Source of the DNA: Lentzea albidocapillata subsp. violacea
GTDB taxonomy: Bacteria; Actinomycetota; Actinomycetes; Mycobacteriales; Pseudonocardiaceae
Reading direction: 5' to 3'
DNA: 64,000 nucleotides
Assembly (NCBI RefSeq): GCF_900100275.1
Contig: NZ_FNET01000027.1
Location: forward strand, 36,322-100,321
The first letter of the stretch is position 1. The number at the start of each line of letters is the position of its first letter. The notes beneath the pieces are model-generated. The model saw only the letters and a list, made by a program, of their open reading frames with translations. It had not been told where the DNA came from and ran no database searches. A program made the translations under genes and the position numbers. Of the stretch, positions 25,580 through 34,411 are shown piece after piece.

Positions 25580-26962
25580 TCAGTCCACCAGTTGCTCCAT
25601 CACGCGCACCGGCAACGACGGGTTCGCCGCCGCGGCCCCCGCCGTGAACTCACGCCGCAGCAACTCCATGATCATCGACACCGGCAGGTGCGGATGAGCG
25701 GCCGCGAGGTGCCGGGCCCGGACGTCTTCCAAGCACAGCAACAAGGTCTCCCCCGAAGCGTGCGGATGCCGGGCAACTGCCCTCCAGGTCTGCTGCGCCG
25801 AAGCAGCCCGCAAAGCCATGTGGTGCAACAACTCCGCAGGACACAAAGGATTGCGCGCAACCTGCGGGTACAACCGGGGCCCGTGCCGCGAGGCCAGTTC
25901 CCACAGCTGCGGCACGGTCGCCAGAGGATGGACGACCACGGCACCGGCAACGCCCGGATCGGCGTCCCGCACCAGGCCGGCGAAGAGATCCGGCGGCAGA
26001 TCGGCACGTGTCGCCACCATCATCCGCACCTGCGTGACGGGAGACGCGGCCAACGCCCGGAGTTCCGCGGGAGAAGCGGAAGCGATGCGGGGCAACGGAT
26101 CGGGGCCGATCCGTGCGGCCGGGGCCAGTTCCTCCAGGAGGTCCAGCGGGATCGCCGGGTTGCGCAGGAGCACGAGGCGCAGGGCACGGGTTCCGGTGAG
26201 CTGGCGTAGAACCGGAACGGGGACCGCGGGGTTCGCGGCGAGTTGCGACAGGATGCCGGGTTCGAGTTCCGAGGCGAGCTGCTCGTAGACGCTGGGAGGC
26301 AGGTCGGGGCGCCCGGCCAGGAAGTAGCGGGACGCGTGGTGTGGCAACAGGTCCGCCGCCACGGCGGGCGGGGTCGCGGAGTTGGCCGCCAGTTCGCGAA
26401 CCAGGGTGCCGGGCCGGAGCAGCGCCAGCACCGAGGCGGGGGTGTGCGGGCTGGAAGCCAGTGCGCGCAGCACGTCGGGGCTCGGATGGTGGCTCAGCGA
26501 CTCGGCCAGGGCGGGCGGCAGCGCGTGGAACAGCACCAGTTCGGCCACCACCTCCGGCTCGGGGTCGCGGGCCAGCAGGGTGACCACGTCGGCGGGCAGG
26601 GAACAGGCCGATTCGGGCAAACGTGCACGGATGGAACGGTCCGGGTGGAACGCCAGTGCGCGGGCCAGCGCGGGATCGGCGTCGGCGCGGCCGGTCAGCA
26701 CCAGGGCCACCGGTTCGTTCACGATCGGTACGTCCTCCGGAGCGACCATCCCGTTCTCCAGCAGCCGGTACACGGCCGAGGAGTCGCCGTGCGCGAGCAA
26801 CGCGCGCACGTGCTCCGCTGTCAGGTCTGGACGGTCGGCCAGTTCGGCGGCCAGGCCGGGGCGGGTGACCAGGCGGTCGAGGAGGTAGCCGGGCAGTGCG
26901 GGGTTCGACGCCAGGCCCTCCAGTACAGCGTTCACCAATCTCCCAGGTAGCACGGCAGGCAT
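25580..26962 (-). CDS. Leucine-rich-repeat-variant (LRV/HEAT-like) repeat protein
   Basis: The 460-aa protein is made almost wholly of degenerate helical repeats of about 24 residues with the pattern LAxNPxxPxxLLxxL (for example LASNPALPGYLLDRL, LAANPAVPVPVLRQL, VARNPLCPAELLHHM). This is the signature of LRV-type solenoids used for protein binding. There is no signal peptide or TM. ATG 26962 was chosen; a TTG at 26974 and a GTG 11 codons inside are alternatives. It is divergent from the hybrid kinase. The partner is unknown. Confidence 0.75.
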   Translation of the reverse strand: MPAVLPGRLVNAVLEGLASNPALPGYLLDRLVTRPGLAAELADRPDLTAEHVRALLAHGDSSAVYRLLENGMVAPEDVPIVNEPVALVLTGRADADPALARALAFHPDRSIRARLPESACSLPADVVTLLARDPEPEVVAELVLFHALPPALAESLSHHPSPDVLRALASSPHTPASVLALLRPGTLVRELAANSATPPAVAADLLPHHASRYFLAGRPDLPPSVYEQLASELEPGILSQLAANPAVPVPVLRQLTGTRALRLVLLRNPAIPLDLLEELAPAARIGPDPLPRIASASPAELRALAASPVTQVRMMVATRADLPPDLFAGLVRDADPGVAGAVVVHPLATVPQLWELASRHGPRLYPQVARNPLCPAELLHHMALRAASAQQTWRAVARHPHASGETLLLCLEDVRARHLAAAHPHLPVSMIMELLRREFTAGAAAANPSLPVRVMEQLVD

Positions 26963-27013
26963 TCCCCCCGACAACGCGTATCATCCCCAATCGCGTTGAG
27001 TAGCGGGGGTTTT

Positions 27014-29947
27014 GTGGCAGACGGCAGTGCGATGCGACGTCCCACCATCGGGATGATCACCGCTGGCCCGCTCATCGAGCTCGCGGGCGAGCAGTGGCGT
27101 GGTGTCAGCGACGGTGCTCAGCGCCTCGGGTGCGACCTCGTGTGCTTCGTGGGCAGTGAACTGGATCATCCGGATCCGCTCAAGCGTCGTGCCAACACGG
27201 TTTACGACCTCATTTCGCCGAACCGCATCGATGCGCTCGTGGTGTGGACTACGCGCGTGGGCCAGCTCATCGGCTCCGATGGCATGCAGGAGTACGTGAA
27301 GCGGTACGCGCCCATGCCCCTCGTGAGCGTGGAAACAGGCCTTGCTCAATGGCCAACGATTTCGATGGACAACCGTGACGGCATGAAGCAGGCCGTCGAC
27401 CACCTCATCGAGGTGCACGGCAAGCGCCGGATCGCGTTCGTCCGGGGACCGCAAACGCATGCGGGCGCCCGAGAGCGGTTCCTGGGGTACGCGGACTCGT
27501 TGCGCAACCACCGAATCCCGTTCGATCCGGCGCTGGTCACGATGCCGGGCTCGTTCATCTGGGAACCCAGCCGCGCGACCGAGGCCGTGCGCAAGATGCT
27601 CGCCCGGATCGAGGACCCACCGGACGCCATCGCCGCCGCGAGCGACGACTACGCGATCGGGGTCGTGTCCGCGCTGGAGGAACTGGGTTTCCGCACGCCG
27701 GAGGACGTCGCCGTCGTCGGGTACGGCAACCACACGAACGTCCGCACGCACGACCTCGGTTACCACGCGGGCAGTCAGACGTCGAGGGTGCGGCGCGAGG
27801 TGCACGCCGACGCGGCGACGCCCGCGTTCACCACCGTCAGGGCGCCGTTCCACGAGATGGGGTTCCGGGCGGCCGAACTCGCGGTGGCGCTGGTGAGGGG
27901 TGAGCCCACGCGCCGGCGGCAGACCATGCCGACCGAACTGATCGTGCGCCGGTCGTGCGGCTGCCTGCCGTCCGGGCTCGGCGATCACGCGCCCGCGCAC
28001 GACCGGCTGAGCATCAACGAGTCCGCGACCGCGTCCACCGTGGCCGACCACCTGCGCGACTCGCTCGGGCAACCCGCCGCGAAGCTGCCGGAGGGCTGGG
28101 CCGAGCAGTTGGTCGTCGAGCTCATGGCGGCAGGCCGCGGCGAGGTCGAGGGCGCGGAGTTCCTGAAGCTGCTGGCCGAGTACATCCGCGGGAGTGCGCG
28201 CGCCGGATGCGAACCGGCGCAGTGGTGGCCACCGCTGTTCGACCTGCATCGGTTCGTGACGGCCCGCATCAGTGACGCGACGATCATCAACGACCTGTGG
28301 CTGCGCGTGCAGTTGCTTCTGGGCGATGCGTTCGCCGCGGACGCACGGTTCAAGTACCTGTCGCACGAGCGTCACGACCAGACGGTGCGTGAAGCAGGGC
28401 AACGGCTCATCGCGTCACGGGACGTGGACGAGCTGACGAGCGCACTGGCCGAGGAACTCCCCCGCCTCGCCATCCCCGGCTGTCACGTCATGGCGTACGA
28501 CACGCCGGGTACGGCGCGCGCGCTCGTCCGGTACGAGCACGGCGAACTCAAGACCCCGCCGGACACTCCGTTCCCCACCATCAACCTGACGCCGTACCAG
28601 TTCCGGCGGAACACCCCGTTCAACGCGCTGATCGCCCCGCTCTACACCGACGAGGACCACCTTGGGTACGTGATCTTCGAGGAGGGCCCGGAGCCGGGCT
28701 GGATCTACGAGGCCGTGCAGCAGCAGCTCAGCAGCGCGTTGCGCAGCATCAGGCTGATGCAGGAGCTGAAGGACGCGCGCGCACGGCTCGAAGAACGCGT
28801 CGGCGAGACCGAAGCGCAGTTGCGGCACGCACAGAAGATGGAGGCCATCGGCCGGTTGACCGGTGGCATCGCACACGACTTCAACAACATCCTCACGGTC
28901 GTGAACGGCAACAGCGAGATGCTGCTGCGCCGCACCCTTCAGGACGATCCGAGGCGCACAGCGATCGAGGACATCAGGCACGCCGGCGAACGAGCCGCGA
29001 ACCTGACGAGGCAGCTGCTCGCGTTCACCCGCCAGCAGGTCCTGCATCCGGAGTCGTTGGACCTCAAGCACAACCTCACCCAGGTCCACTCGATGCTGCG
29101 CACGCTCGTCGGCGACCACATCGAACTGGAGATGCACCTGCCCGACGGCGTCGCCAGGGTGTGGGCGGACGCGGGCCAGGTCGAGCAGATCCTGTTCAAC
29201 CTCGCGGTCAACTCCCGCGACGCCATGCCCGGCGGCGGCACGCTGAAGGTCTCGATCGCGGACAGGAAGCTCGGCGGCGGCGACACCGGCCGGATCGTCG
29301 GCGTGCGGCCCGGCGAGTACGTCGTCCTGCGCGTCCAGGACACCGGTGCCGGCATGGCCCCGGACGTGCAGGCGCAGGTGTTCGAGCCGTACTTCACCAC
29401 CAAGCCGGTCGGCAAGGGCACGGGTCTCGGCCTGTCCACGGTGTTCGGCATCGTGCAGCAGTCCGGCGGGCAGATCGAACTGAAAAGCGCACTGGGCGTG
29501 GGCACGACCGTGGAGGTCTATCTGCCCGTGCCGCACGAACGCGACGGCACGCCCGAAGCGCCGTGCGCGCGCCGCCCCACCACGCATCAAGGCGCCGGCA
29601 CCGTGCTGCTCGTGGAGGACGACGCGCAGGTGCGGGTCATGACCAGGCGCTCGCTGGAGATCGCGGGCTACGCGGTGATCGAGGCGGGCGACGGCCAGGA
29701 GGCGCTGCAACTCGCCACCGCGCACCGCAGCACCATCGACCTCGTGCTCACCGATGTCGTGATGCCGAAGATGGGCGGCCCGGAACTCGTCCGGCTGCTG
29801 CGCTCGACCGGTGCCGCGCCCGCCGTGATGTATATGTCCGGCTACACGACCGACGAGGTCCTCGACGACGAGGTGCTGATCACCAAGCCGTACGTGGAGT
29901 CGGTGCTGCTCGAACGCGTCCGCGAAGTACTCGCTCAGGACGCCTGA
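27014..29947 (+). CDS. Hybrid histidine kinase with LacI-type sugar-sensor domain and receiver
   Basis: The protein has 977 aa. Residues about 8-320 are a LacI/PBP1-type ligand-binding domain (GMITAGPLIELAGEQWRG, DALVVWTTRV, AIAAASDDYAIGVVSAL, VAVVGYGN) without the LacI helix-turn-helix and without signal peptide or TM, so it acts in the cytoplasm. A helical/GAF-like middle is followed by HisKA (MEAIGRLTGGIAHDFNNIL, His near residue 622), HATPase (NLAVNSRDAMPGG, GTGLGLSTV) and a C-terminal receiver with LTDVVMPKM and ITKPYV. It starts at GTG 27014. The likely role is sensing a small metabolite and phosphorelay, perhaps with the adjacent lone receiver. Confidence 0.85.
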   Translation: MADGSAMRRPTIGMITAGPLIELAGEQWRGVSDGAQRLGCDLVCFVGSELDHPDPLKRRANTVYDLISPNRIDALVVWTTRVGQLIGSDGMQEYVKRYAPMPLVSVETGLAQWPTISMDNRDGMKQAVDHLIEVHGKRRIAFVRGPQTHAGARERFLGYADSLRNHRIPFDPALVTMPGSFIWEPSRATEAVRKMLARIEDPPDAIAAASDDYAIGVVSALEELGFRTPEDVAVVGYGNHTNVRTHDLGYHAGSQTSRVRREVHADAATPAFTTVRAPFHEMGFRAAELAVALVRGEPTRRRQTMPTELIVRRSCGCLPSGLGDHAPAHDRLSINESATASTVADHLRDSLGQPAAKLPEGWAEQLVVELMAAGRGEVEGAEFLKLLAEYIRGSARAGCEPAQWWPPLFDLHRFVTARISDATIINDLWLRVQLLLGDAFAADARFKYLSHERHDQTVREAGQRLIASRDVDELTSALAEELPRLAIPGCHVMAYDTPGTARALVRYEHGELKTPPDTPFPTINLTPYQFRRNTPFNALIAPLYTDEDHLGYVIFEEGPEPGWIYEAVQQQLSSALRSIRLMQELKDARARLEERVGETEAQLRHAQKMEAIGRLTGGIAHDFNNILTVVNGNSEMLLRRTLQDDPRRTAIEDIRHAGERAANLTRQLLAFTRQQVLHPESLDLKHNLTQVHSMLRTLVGDHIELEMHLPDGVARVWADAGQVEQILFNLAVNSRDAMPGGGTLKVSIADRKLGGGDTGRIVGVRPGEYVVLRVQDTGAGMAPDVQAQVFEPYFTTKPVGKGTGLGLSTVFGIVQQSGGQIELKSALGVGTTVEVYLPVPHERDGTPEAPCARRPTTHQGAGTVLLVEDDAQVRVMTRRSLEIAGYAVIEAGDGQEALQLATAHRSTIDLVLTDVVMPKMGGPELVRLLRSTGAAPAVMYMSGYTTDEVLDDEVLITKPYVESVLLERVREVLAQDA

Positions 29948-30324
29948 GCGCGCTTGGCGAGCACGGCGCGGATCGTCTCGTCCAGCGTCTCCAGCCGGAA
30001 CGGCTTCTGCAGGTAGGCGGCGATCTCGTGCCCCGCGAACCGCCGCTCCAGCGACGGGCGGTCGTAGCCGCTGGTCAGCACCACCGGCACGGTCAGGCCC
30101 TCGCGTTCGAGCTCCGCGAGCACCTCCTCGCCGGACAGGCCCGGCATGCTGTGGTCGAGCAGCATCGCGTCGATCTCGGTGGACCGCCGGCGCAGGAGCG
30201 CGATCGCCTCGATGCCGTCGATGGCCTGCAGAACGGTGAAGCCCAGCTCCTCGAGCAGGCTCACGGTGTACCTACGCACGGGGTCCTCGTCCTCGACGAC
30301 GAGCACCAGCCCAGCCAGCGACAT
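29935..30324 (-). CDS. Single-domain response regulator (CheY-like)
   Basis: The 129-aa receiver has VLVVEDEDPVRR for the acidic pocket, phospho-acceptor Asp in AMLLDHSMPGL near residue 55, the T/S in VVLTSGYD and Lys in YLQKPF near residue 107. There is no output domain. It is convergent with, and overlaps by 13 bp, the hybrid kinase, whose receiver it resembles; it may serve as the phosphorelay partner. The minus-strand CATACT ends 7 nt before ATG 30324, which fits a leaderless start. Confidence 0.85.
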   Translation of the reverse strand: MSLAGLVLVVEDEDPVRRYTVSLLEELGFTVLQAIDGIEAIALLRRRSTEIDAMLLDHSMPGLSGEEVLAELEREGLTVPVVLTSGYDRPSLERRFAGHEIAAYLQKPFRLETLDETIRAVLAKRAQAS

Positions 30325-30518
30325 GCGGGCAAGTATGCCGGAAACTATTCGTGTCCTCAGCACCAGGTCGCCGTCTATTCTCGGTAATTCTTCACGAACT
30401 GCTCCATCAGTGTGACCTGGGCCATTTGGATCACACCATTGGTTGAGGCTCTGCGCTAACCTTCGCGACACCGCTGCCGCGCCACGCTGAGAAAGAGGCA
30501 CCAGGAAAGGCCAACTCC

Positions 30519-31145
30519 ATGCGTAAAGCGACGGCAGCAGCCGCTCTGGCCGTGCTGTTCACATTGTCGTCAGCACCCGCGCACGCCGCGACGATTCCTT
30601 CGGAGCGCGTGACGATCGACGTGGTGACGGTGAACGGTTCCGGGTGCAAGCAGGGCACCGCCGAAGTGATCGTCTCACCGGACAACACCTCGTTCTGGGT
30701 GATCTACAGCGACTACCTGGCCCAGGCGGGCAAGGGTGCCGGTGCGACCGAATTCCGGAAGAACTGCCAACTGACCCTGCAGGTCAACGTCCCGCAGGGC
30801 TTCTCGTACGGCATCGCCGAAGCGACCTACGGGGGCTACGGGTACGTCCGGCCCGGCGCGGTCGGGTACCAGTCGGTGAATTACTACTTCCAGGGTCAGT
30901 CGGCCACCACGACGTGGAAGCACATGTTCAACGGCCCGTTCGACGACAACTGGTCGATCACCCACCGGACCGAGTTCTCCGAGATCGTCTGGGCACCGTG
31001 CGGCGAGAAGAAGAATCTCAACGTCAACAGCGCCCTGCGGGTCGACAAGGGTACCTCGGACGCTGATACGAACAGTTTCATGACGATGGACTACCAGCGC
31101 GGAGAAGTGCGCACCCTGCACCACTTCTCGTGGAAGCGCTGCTGA
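30519..31145 (+). CDS. Secreted DUF4360 protein (first of a tandem pair)
   Basis: The 208-aa protein has a Sec signal peptide (MRKATAAAALAVLFTLSSAPAHA, cleavage near residue 23). The mature DUF4360 domain has VTIDVVTVNGSGC, YSDYLAQAG, FRKNCQLTLQVNVPQGFSYGIA and a C-terminal SWKRC. Four cysteines (GSGC, KNC, APCGE, KRC) are kept in the neighbour too, so two disulfides are likely. The function of DUF4360 is unknown. The ribosome-binding site AGGAAAGG lies 8 nt before the ATG. The downstream copy begins 74 nt later on the same strand. Confidence 0.88.
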   Translation: MRKATAAAALAVLFTLSSAPAHAATIPSERVTIDVVTVNGSGCKQGTAEVIVSPDNTSFWVIYSDYLAQAGKGAGATEFRKNCQLTLQVNVPQGFSYGIAEATYGGYGYVRPGAVGYQSVNYYFQGQSATTTWKHMFNGPFDDNWSITHRTEFSEIVWAPCGEKKNLNVNSALRVDKGTSDADTNSFMTMDYQRGEVRTLHHFSWKRC

Positions 31146-31219
31146 TTTTCGGAAAGGCCGCCGCCACCGAAGTCCAACCGCCGCCACCCTCCTGCGAGAC
31201 GCGTTTGGAAAGGTGCCTC

Positions 31220-31849
31220 ATGCTCAACGCGGTTGCCGCTGCCCTGCTGGCCTCGGCCATCATCATCCCGCCCGGCGCGCCCGGCGACACGCCGCCGCCC
31301 GACCACATCACCATCGACGTCGTCACGGTCAACGGCTCGGGTTGCCCGGCGGGCACGGCGGCCGTCGCGGTGTCCGAGGACAACAAGGCCTTCACCGTCA
31401 CCTACAGCGACTACCTGGCCCAGATCGGAGTCGGCGCACGACCGACAGACTTCCGCAAGAACTGCCAGCTCAACCTGCGGGTCAACGTCCCGCAGGGCTT
31501 CACCTACGGCATCGCCCAGGCCGACTACAGAGGGTTCGCCCACCTGGAACGCGGGGCGTACGCCATCCAGAAGGCCAACTACTACTTCCAGGGCATGTCG
31601 CAGAACGACTCGGCCTCACACCGGTACAACGGCCCGCACAGCGACGACTGGCAGGCCACCGACCAGACCGAGCTCGCCGCCATCGTCTACTCACCGTGCG
31701 GCGAGAAGCGGAACTTCAACATCAACACCGAGCTCCGCGTCTATCCCGGCTCGTCCAACACGGCCACGACGACCAGCTTCGTGTCGATGGACTCCACGGA
31801 CGGTGCCATCGACACGATCTACCAGTTCAGCTGGAAGACATGCCCGTAG
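31220..31849 (+). CDS. Secreted DUF4360 protein (second of a tandem pair)
   Basis: The 209-aa paralogue of the preceding protein shares ITIDVVTVNGSGCPAGTA, YSDYLAQIG, FRKNCQLNLRVNVPQGF and YYFQGMSQ, with the same four cysteines. The signal peptide is short, with MLNAVAAALLASAIII as its hydrophobic core and no basic N-region, weaker than that of the first copy. GGAAAGG precedes ATG 31220; the in-frame extension to 31130 would overlap the first gene. Clearly a tandem duplication with divergence. Confidence 0.85.
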   Translation: MLNAVAAALLASAIIIPPGAPGDTPPPDHITIDVVTVNGSGCPAGTAAVAVSEDNKAFTVTYSDYLAQIGVGARPTDFRKNCQLNLRVNVPQGFTYGIAQADYRGFAHLERGAYAIQKANYYFQGMSQNDSASHRYNGPHSDDWQATDQTELAAIVYSPCGEKRNFNINTELRVYPGSSNTATTTSFVSMDSTDGAIDTIYQFSWKTCP

Positions 31850-31860
31850 TAGTGCTGTGA

Positions 31861-31894
31861 CTACCGCACGCGCTCGCACGAGCGTGTGCGGTAG
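31861..31894 (+). terminator. Stem-loop after the DUF4360 pair
   Basis: CTACCGCACGCGCT / AGCGTGTGCGGTAG, a 14-bp stem with one G-U pair and a CGCACG loop, lies 12 nt after the stop. There is no T run, so this is an I-shaped actinobacterial terminator candidate. Confidence 0.65.
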
Positions 31895-31981
31895 CACATA
31901 TGTGAGCCGACAGCCGTACAGATTCGCGTGTGACGGCGTCTTACTCCCATGACGGGGCAGGTCGGGGTAAAGGGGCAGCCA

Positions 31982-33238
31982 ATGCCATCCGCCGCATACG
32001 CGCAGTACGGTGAGGATCGCAAGGCTCACAGGGGAGGTCGGATACTGACCACGACGCTGCTCCCGGCCAGACGGCCGGCGACGACCGCGGCCGGCTCGCG
32101 CTGGCCGCTCAGTGGTGACTACCGTCAGGTCCTCGCCGACCTCGCGTTGCTCTTCTTCGCCGCGCTCGACGTCTGGCTGTACGGGCTGTGGCTCGAAGCC
32201 GACCCGATCACGGACCTCCCGCCGATCGAGAACTACCAGCTGTGGCTCAACTGGCTCGGGGTCGGCGCGCTGGTGCTGCGCCGCCGGTTCCCGTTCCTCA
32301 CGCTGGTCCTCACCATCCCCGGCTTCTTCGTCGGCTGGTCTCAGCTCGCCGCGATGATCGCCCTCTACACGGTCGCCCGCCGCTACATCGGCGGCTGGCA
32401 GACGGGTCTCGCGGCCGCGCTGGTGTGGCTCTGCCGGTTCGTCGCCTGGCCGTTCGAGGAACTGATCGAACGGCCCGCGTCGGGTCACTTCCACTCGGCG
32501 ATCTACGGCTTCCTGGTGGCGGGCCTGCCGATCGCTATCGGCCTGCTGGTGCACGCGCGTCAGGAACTCTCCGACCGCATCTCCGAACTGGCCGAGTCAC
32601 GCGAGAGAGAGCGTGTGCTCCACGCGCACGCCATCCGTGCCGACGAACGGGCAAAGCTCGCCCGCGAGATGCACGACGTCGTATCGCACCAGGTCAGTCT
32701 CATCGCGATGCAAGCGGGCGCGCTCCGCATGGCCGTGGCCGACGCCGAGCACAAGCAGGTCGCCGGCACCATCCGCATGTTGTCGACGCGCACGCTCGAT
32801 GAACTCCGTCAGCTCGTGTCCGTCCTACGCACCACAGACGACACCCAGCCGAGCCTCGACGAGCTGCCGGAACTGGCCGCCGACGCGGGCTTCGAGGTCA
32901 CCATCCAGCTCAAGGGCCCCGTAGAGGACCTCTCCGCACCGGTGTCCGGCGCCGTCTACCGGACGGTGCAGGAGGCCCTGACGAACATCCGCAAGCACGC
33001 CGTGGGCGCGAGCGCGACGGTGTTCATCGACGCCCAGTACGACGACAACGTGCTGGTCGAGGTGCGCAACACCGCCTCGTCCAGCCCGTCGTCGACGCTG
33101 CCCAGCGGCGGTCACGGCCTGGTCGGCCTGCGTGAGCGCGCCACGTTGCTCGGTGGCGAGTTCTCGGCGGGGCCGACCGAGGACGGCGGCTTCCTGGTGT
33201 CGGCGACGTTCCCGAGGGAACGCGTCATCACCGATTGA
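31982..33238 (+). CDS. Two-component sensor histidine kinase, NarL/DesK type
   Basis: The 418-aa protein (from ATG 31982, AAGGGG about 7 nt upstream; ATG 31949 is an alternative) has an N-terminal half with about five TM segments, a coiled linker, then the HisKA_3 box REMHDVVSHQVSLIAMQAGAL, where the His is phosphorylated, and an HATPase with VQEALTNIRKHA and GGHGLVGLRERATLLGG. This is the class that pairs with LuxR-type response regulators, but no such regulator lies next to it: it is an orphan here. Its 3' end overlaps the convergent gene by 11 bp. Confidence 0.9.
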   Translation: MPSAAYAQYGEDRKAHRGGRILTTTLLPARRPATTAAGSRWPLSGDYRQVLADLALLFFAALDVWLYGLWLEADPITDLPPIENYQLWLNWLGVGALVLRRRFPFLTLVLTIPGFFVGWSQLAAMIALYTVARRYIGGWQTGLAAALVWLCRFVAWPFEELIERPASGHFHSAIYGFLVAGLPIAIGLLVHARQELSDRISELAESRERERVLHAHAIRADERAKLAREMHDVVSHQVSLIAMQAGALRMAVADAEHKQVAGTIRMLSTRTLDELRQLVSVLRTTDDTQPSLDELPELAADAGFEVTIQLKGPVEDLSAPVSGAVYRTVQEALTNIRKHAVGASATVFIDAQYDDNVLVEVRNTASSSPSSTLPSGGHGLVGLRERATLLGGEFSAGPTEDGGFLVSATFPRERVITD

Positions 33239-34325
33239 AGCGCTTGAAGGCCTGGTACGACTTCTTGGGCTCCAGGCGGTAGGGCGAGTTCTCGTCGTCG
33301 AACCGCCTACGGATCGTGCGCAACAGGCTGTACGAGGCCATGTCGTAGTCACGATCGCGACACGTCGGGTTGTGCGGCGAGTCCGGTGAGATGACCGAGT
33401 ACAGGTGCGATCCCTCGACGTCGGGCTGTGCGTCGAACACGCGCAGCATGCGGGCGATGTGATCGGCCTGTTCGCGTTCGTTCCGCTCGAAGCCGGGCTT
33501 GATCACGGGCGGGTCGGCCCCGTAGTCGACGATGTCCCAGCCCATCCCACCGGCCTTCGCCGCGCCCGTGAACGTGCAGCAGCCGTACTCCAGGATCATC
33601 AGCGGCTTGCCCCAGCGCCGGTATTTGTCCAGGTCAGTCGTGTACTCGGTGTCGGTCTCGAAGTGCGTGTAGTAGTCGAGGCCGACGAGGTCGAACAACG
33701 ACCAGTCGTTCCACTCCGCGTCCGCGCCCGCCGCCGCGCCGTAGGTGATGCGGCCGTGGAACTCCCTGCGCGCCACCTCGACGGCCTTCGCCATGAACTC
33801 GCGGAAGCGCCGGACGACCGCCGGCCAGTCCGTGATCGACGGCATGTGCGCGATCCGGTCGAGGAACGTGTCGCCGGGGATGATGCCCGGCGTGAACAGG
33901 AAGTGCTCGCAGCCGGTGACGAACGTGATGTCGTCGCCTTGCCGCTTCCGCTCGGCCGTGCACGCGGCCTCCGCCATGTGCTGCAGGATCTCCTCCTGCG
34001 GGTGGTCGTAGAGCCTGGGCTGCACGAAGACCCGCATGCCGTGGCGCAACGCCGCGTCGGTCGTCTCGGCGAGGCGGCCGAGGTCGGTGCCGAACGCCGT
34101 GATCGAGGGGCAGCGCAGGTCGTCCGCGATCAGCCGGATCTCCCGTTCCAGCTGCGGACGGCTCCAGCGCACGCGGCTCAGCGGTTCCCCTGCCGCGTGC
34201 AGCACACCGGTGTCGTAGCAGACGCCGCCACGCTTCCGCGGCGCCGCTGCCGCCGTGCCGCCCCCGATACTCGCCAGCGCCGCGGCACCGGCGACGGACT
34301 TCAGGAACACCTTTCGACTGATCAT
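33228..34325 (-). CDS. Exported TIM-barrel-like protein, putative glycoside hydrolase fold
   Basis: The 365-aa protein has an N-terminal signal region MISRKVFLKSVAGAAALASIGGG ending in AAAA, resembling a Tat/Sec signal with only RK. The body runs GVCYDTG, ITAFGTDLGRLAETTDAALRHGMRVFVQPRLYD, GLDYYTHF and KPLMILEYGCCTF, as in (beta/alpha)8 hydrolase-like proteins with a C-terminal Glu on a strand. Similar actinobacterial proteins are sometimes labelled abortive infection protein, without proof. The function is unknown. Confidence 0.65.
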   Translation of the reverse strand: MISRKVFLKSVAGAAALASIGGGTAAAAPRKRGGVCYDTGVLHAAGEPLSRVRWSRPQLEREIRLIADDLRCPSITAFGTDLGRLAETTDAALRHGMRVFVQPRLYDHPQEEILQHMAEAACTAERKRQGDDITFVTGCEHFLFTPGIIPGDTFLDRIAHMPSITDWPAVVRRFREFMAKAVEVARREFHGRITYGAAAGADAEWNDWSLFDLVGLDYYTHFETDTEYTTDLDKYRRWGKPLMILEYGCCTFTGAAKAGGMGWDIVDYGADPPVIKPGFERNEREQADHIARMLRVFDAQPDVEGSHLYSVISPDSPHNPTCRDRDYDMASYSLLRTIRRRFDDENSPYRLEPKKSYQAFKRFNR

Positions 34326-34411
34326 CGTTCCCCCTGACTGGTTGCTCTCCCCGAAGCACTGCTTCTTCGAGAACGCTCGTCAGGGGTCGAATTGTCGCGT
34401 CCGAAAATCGG

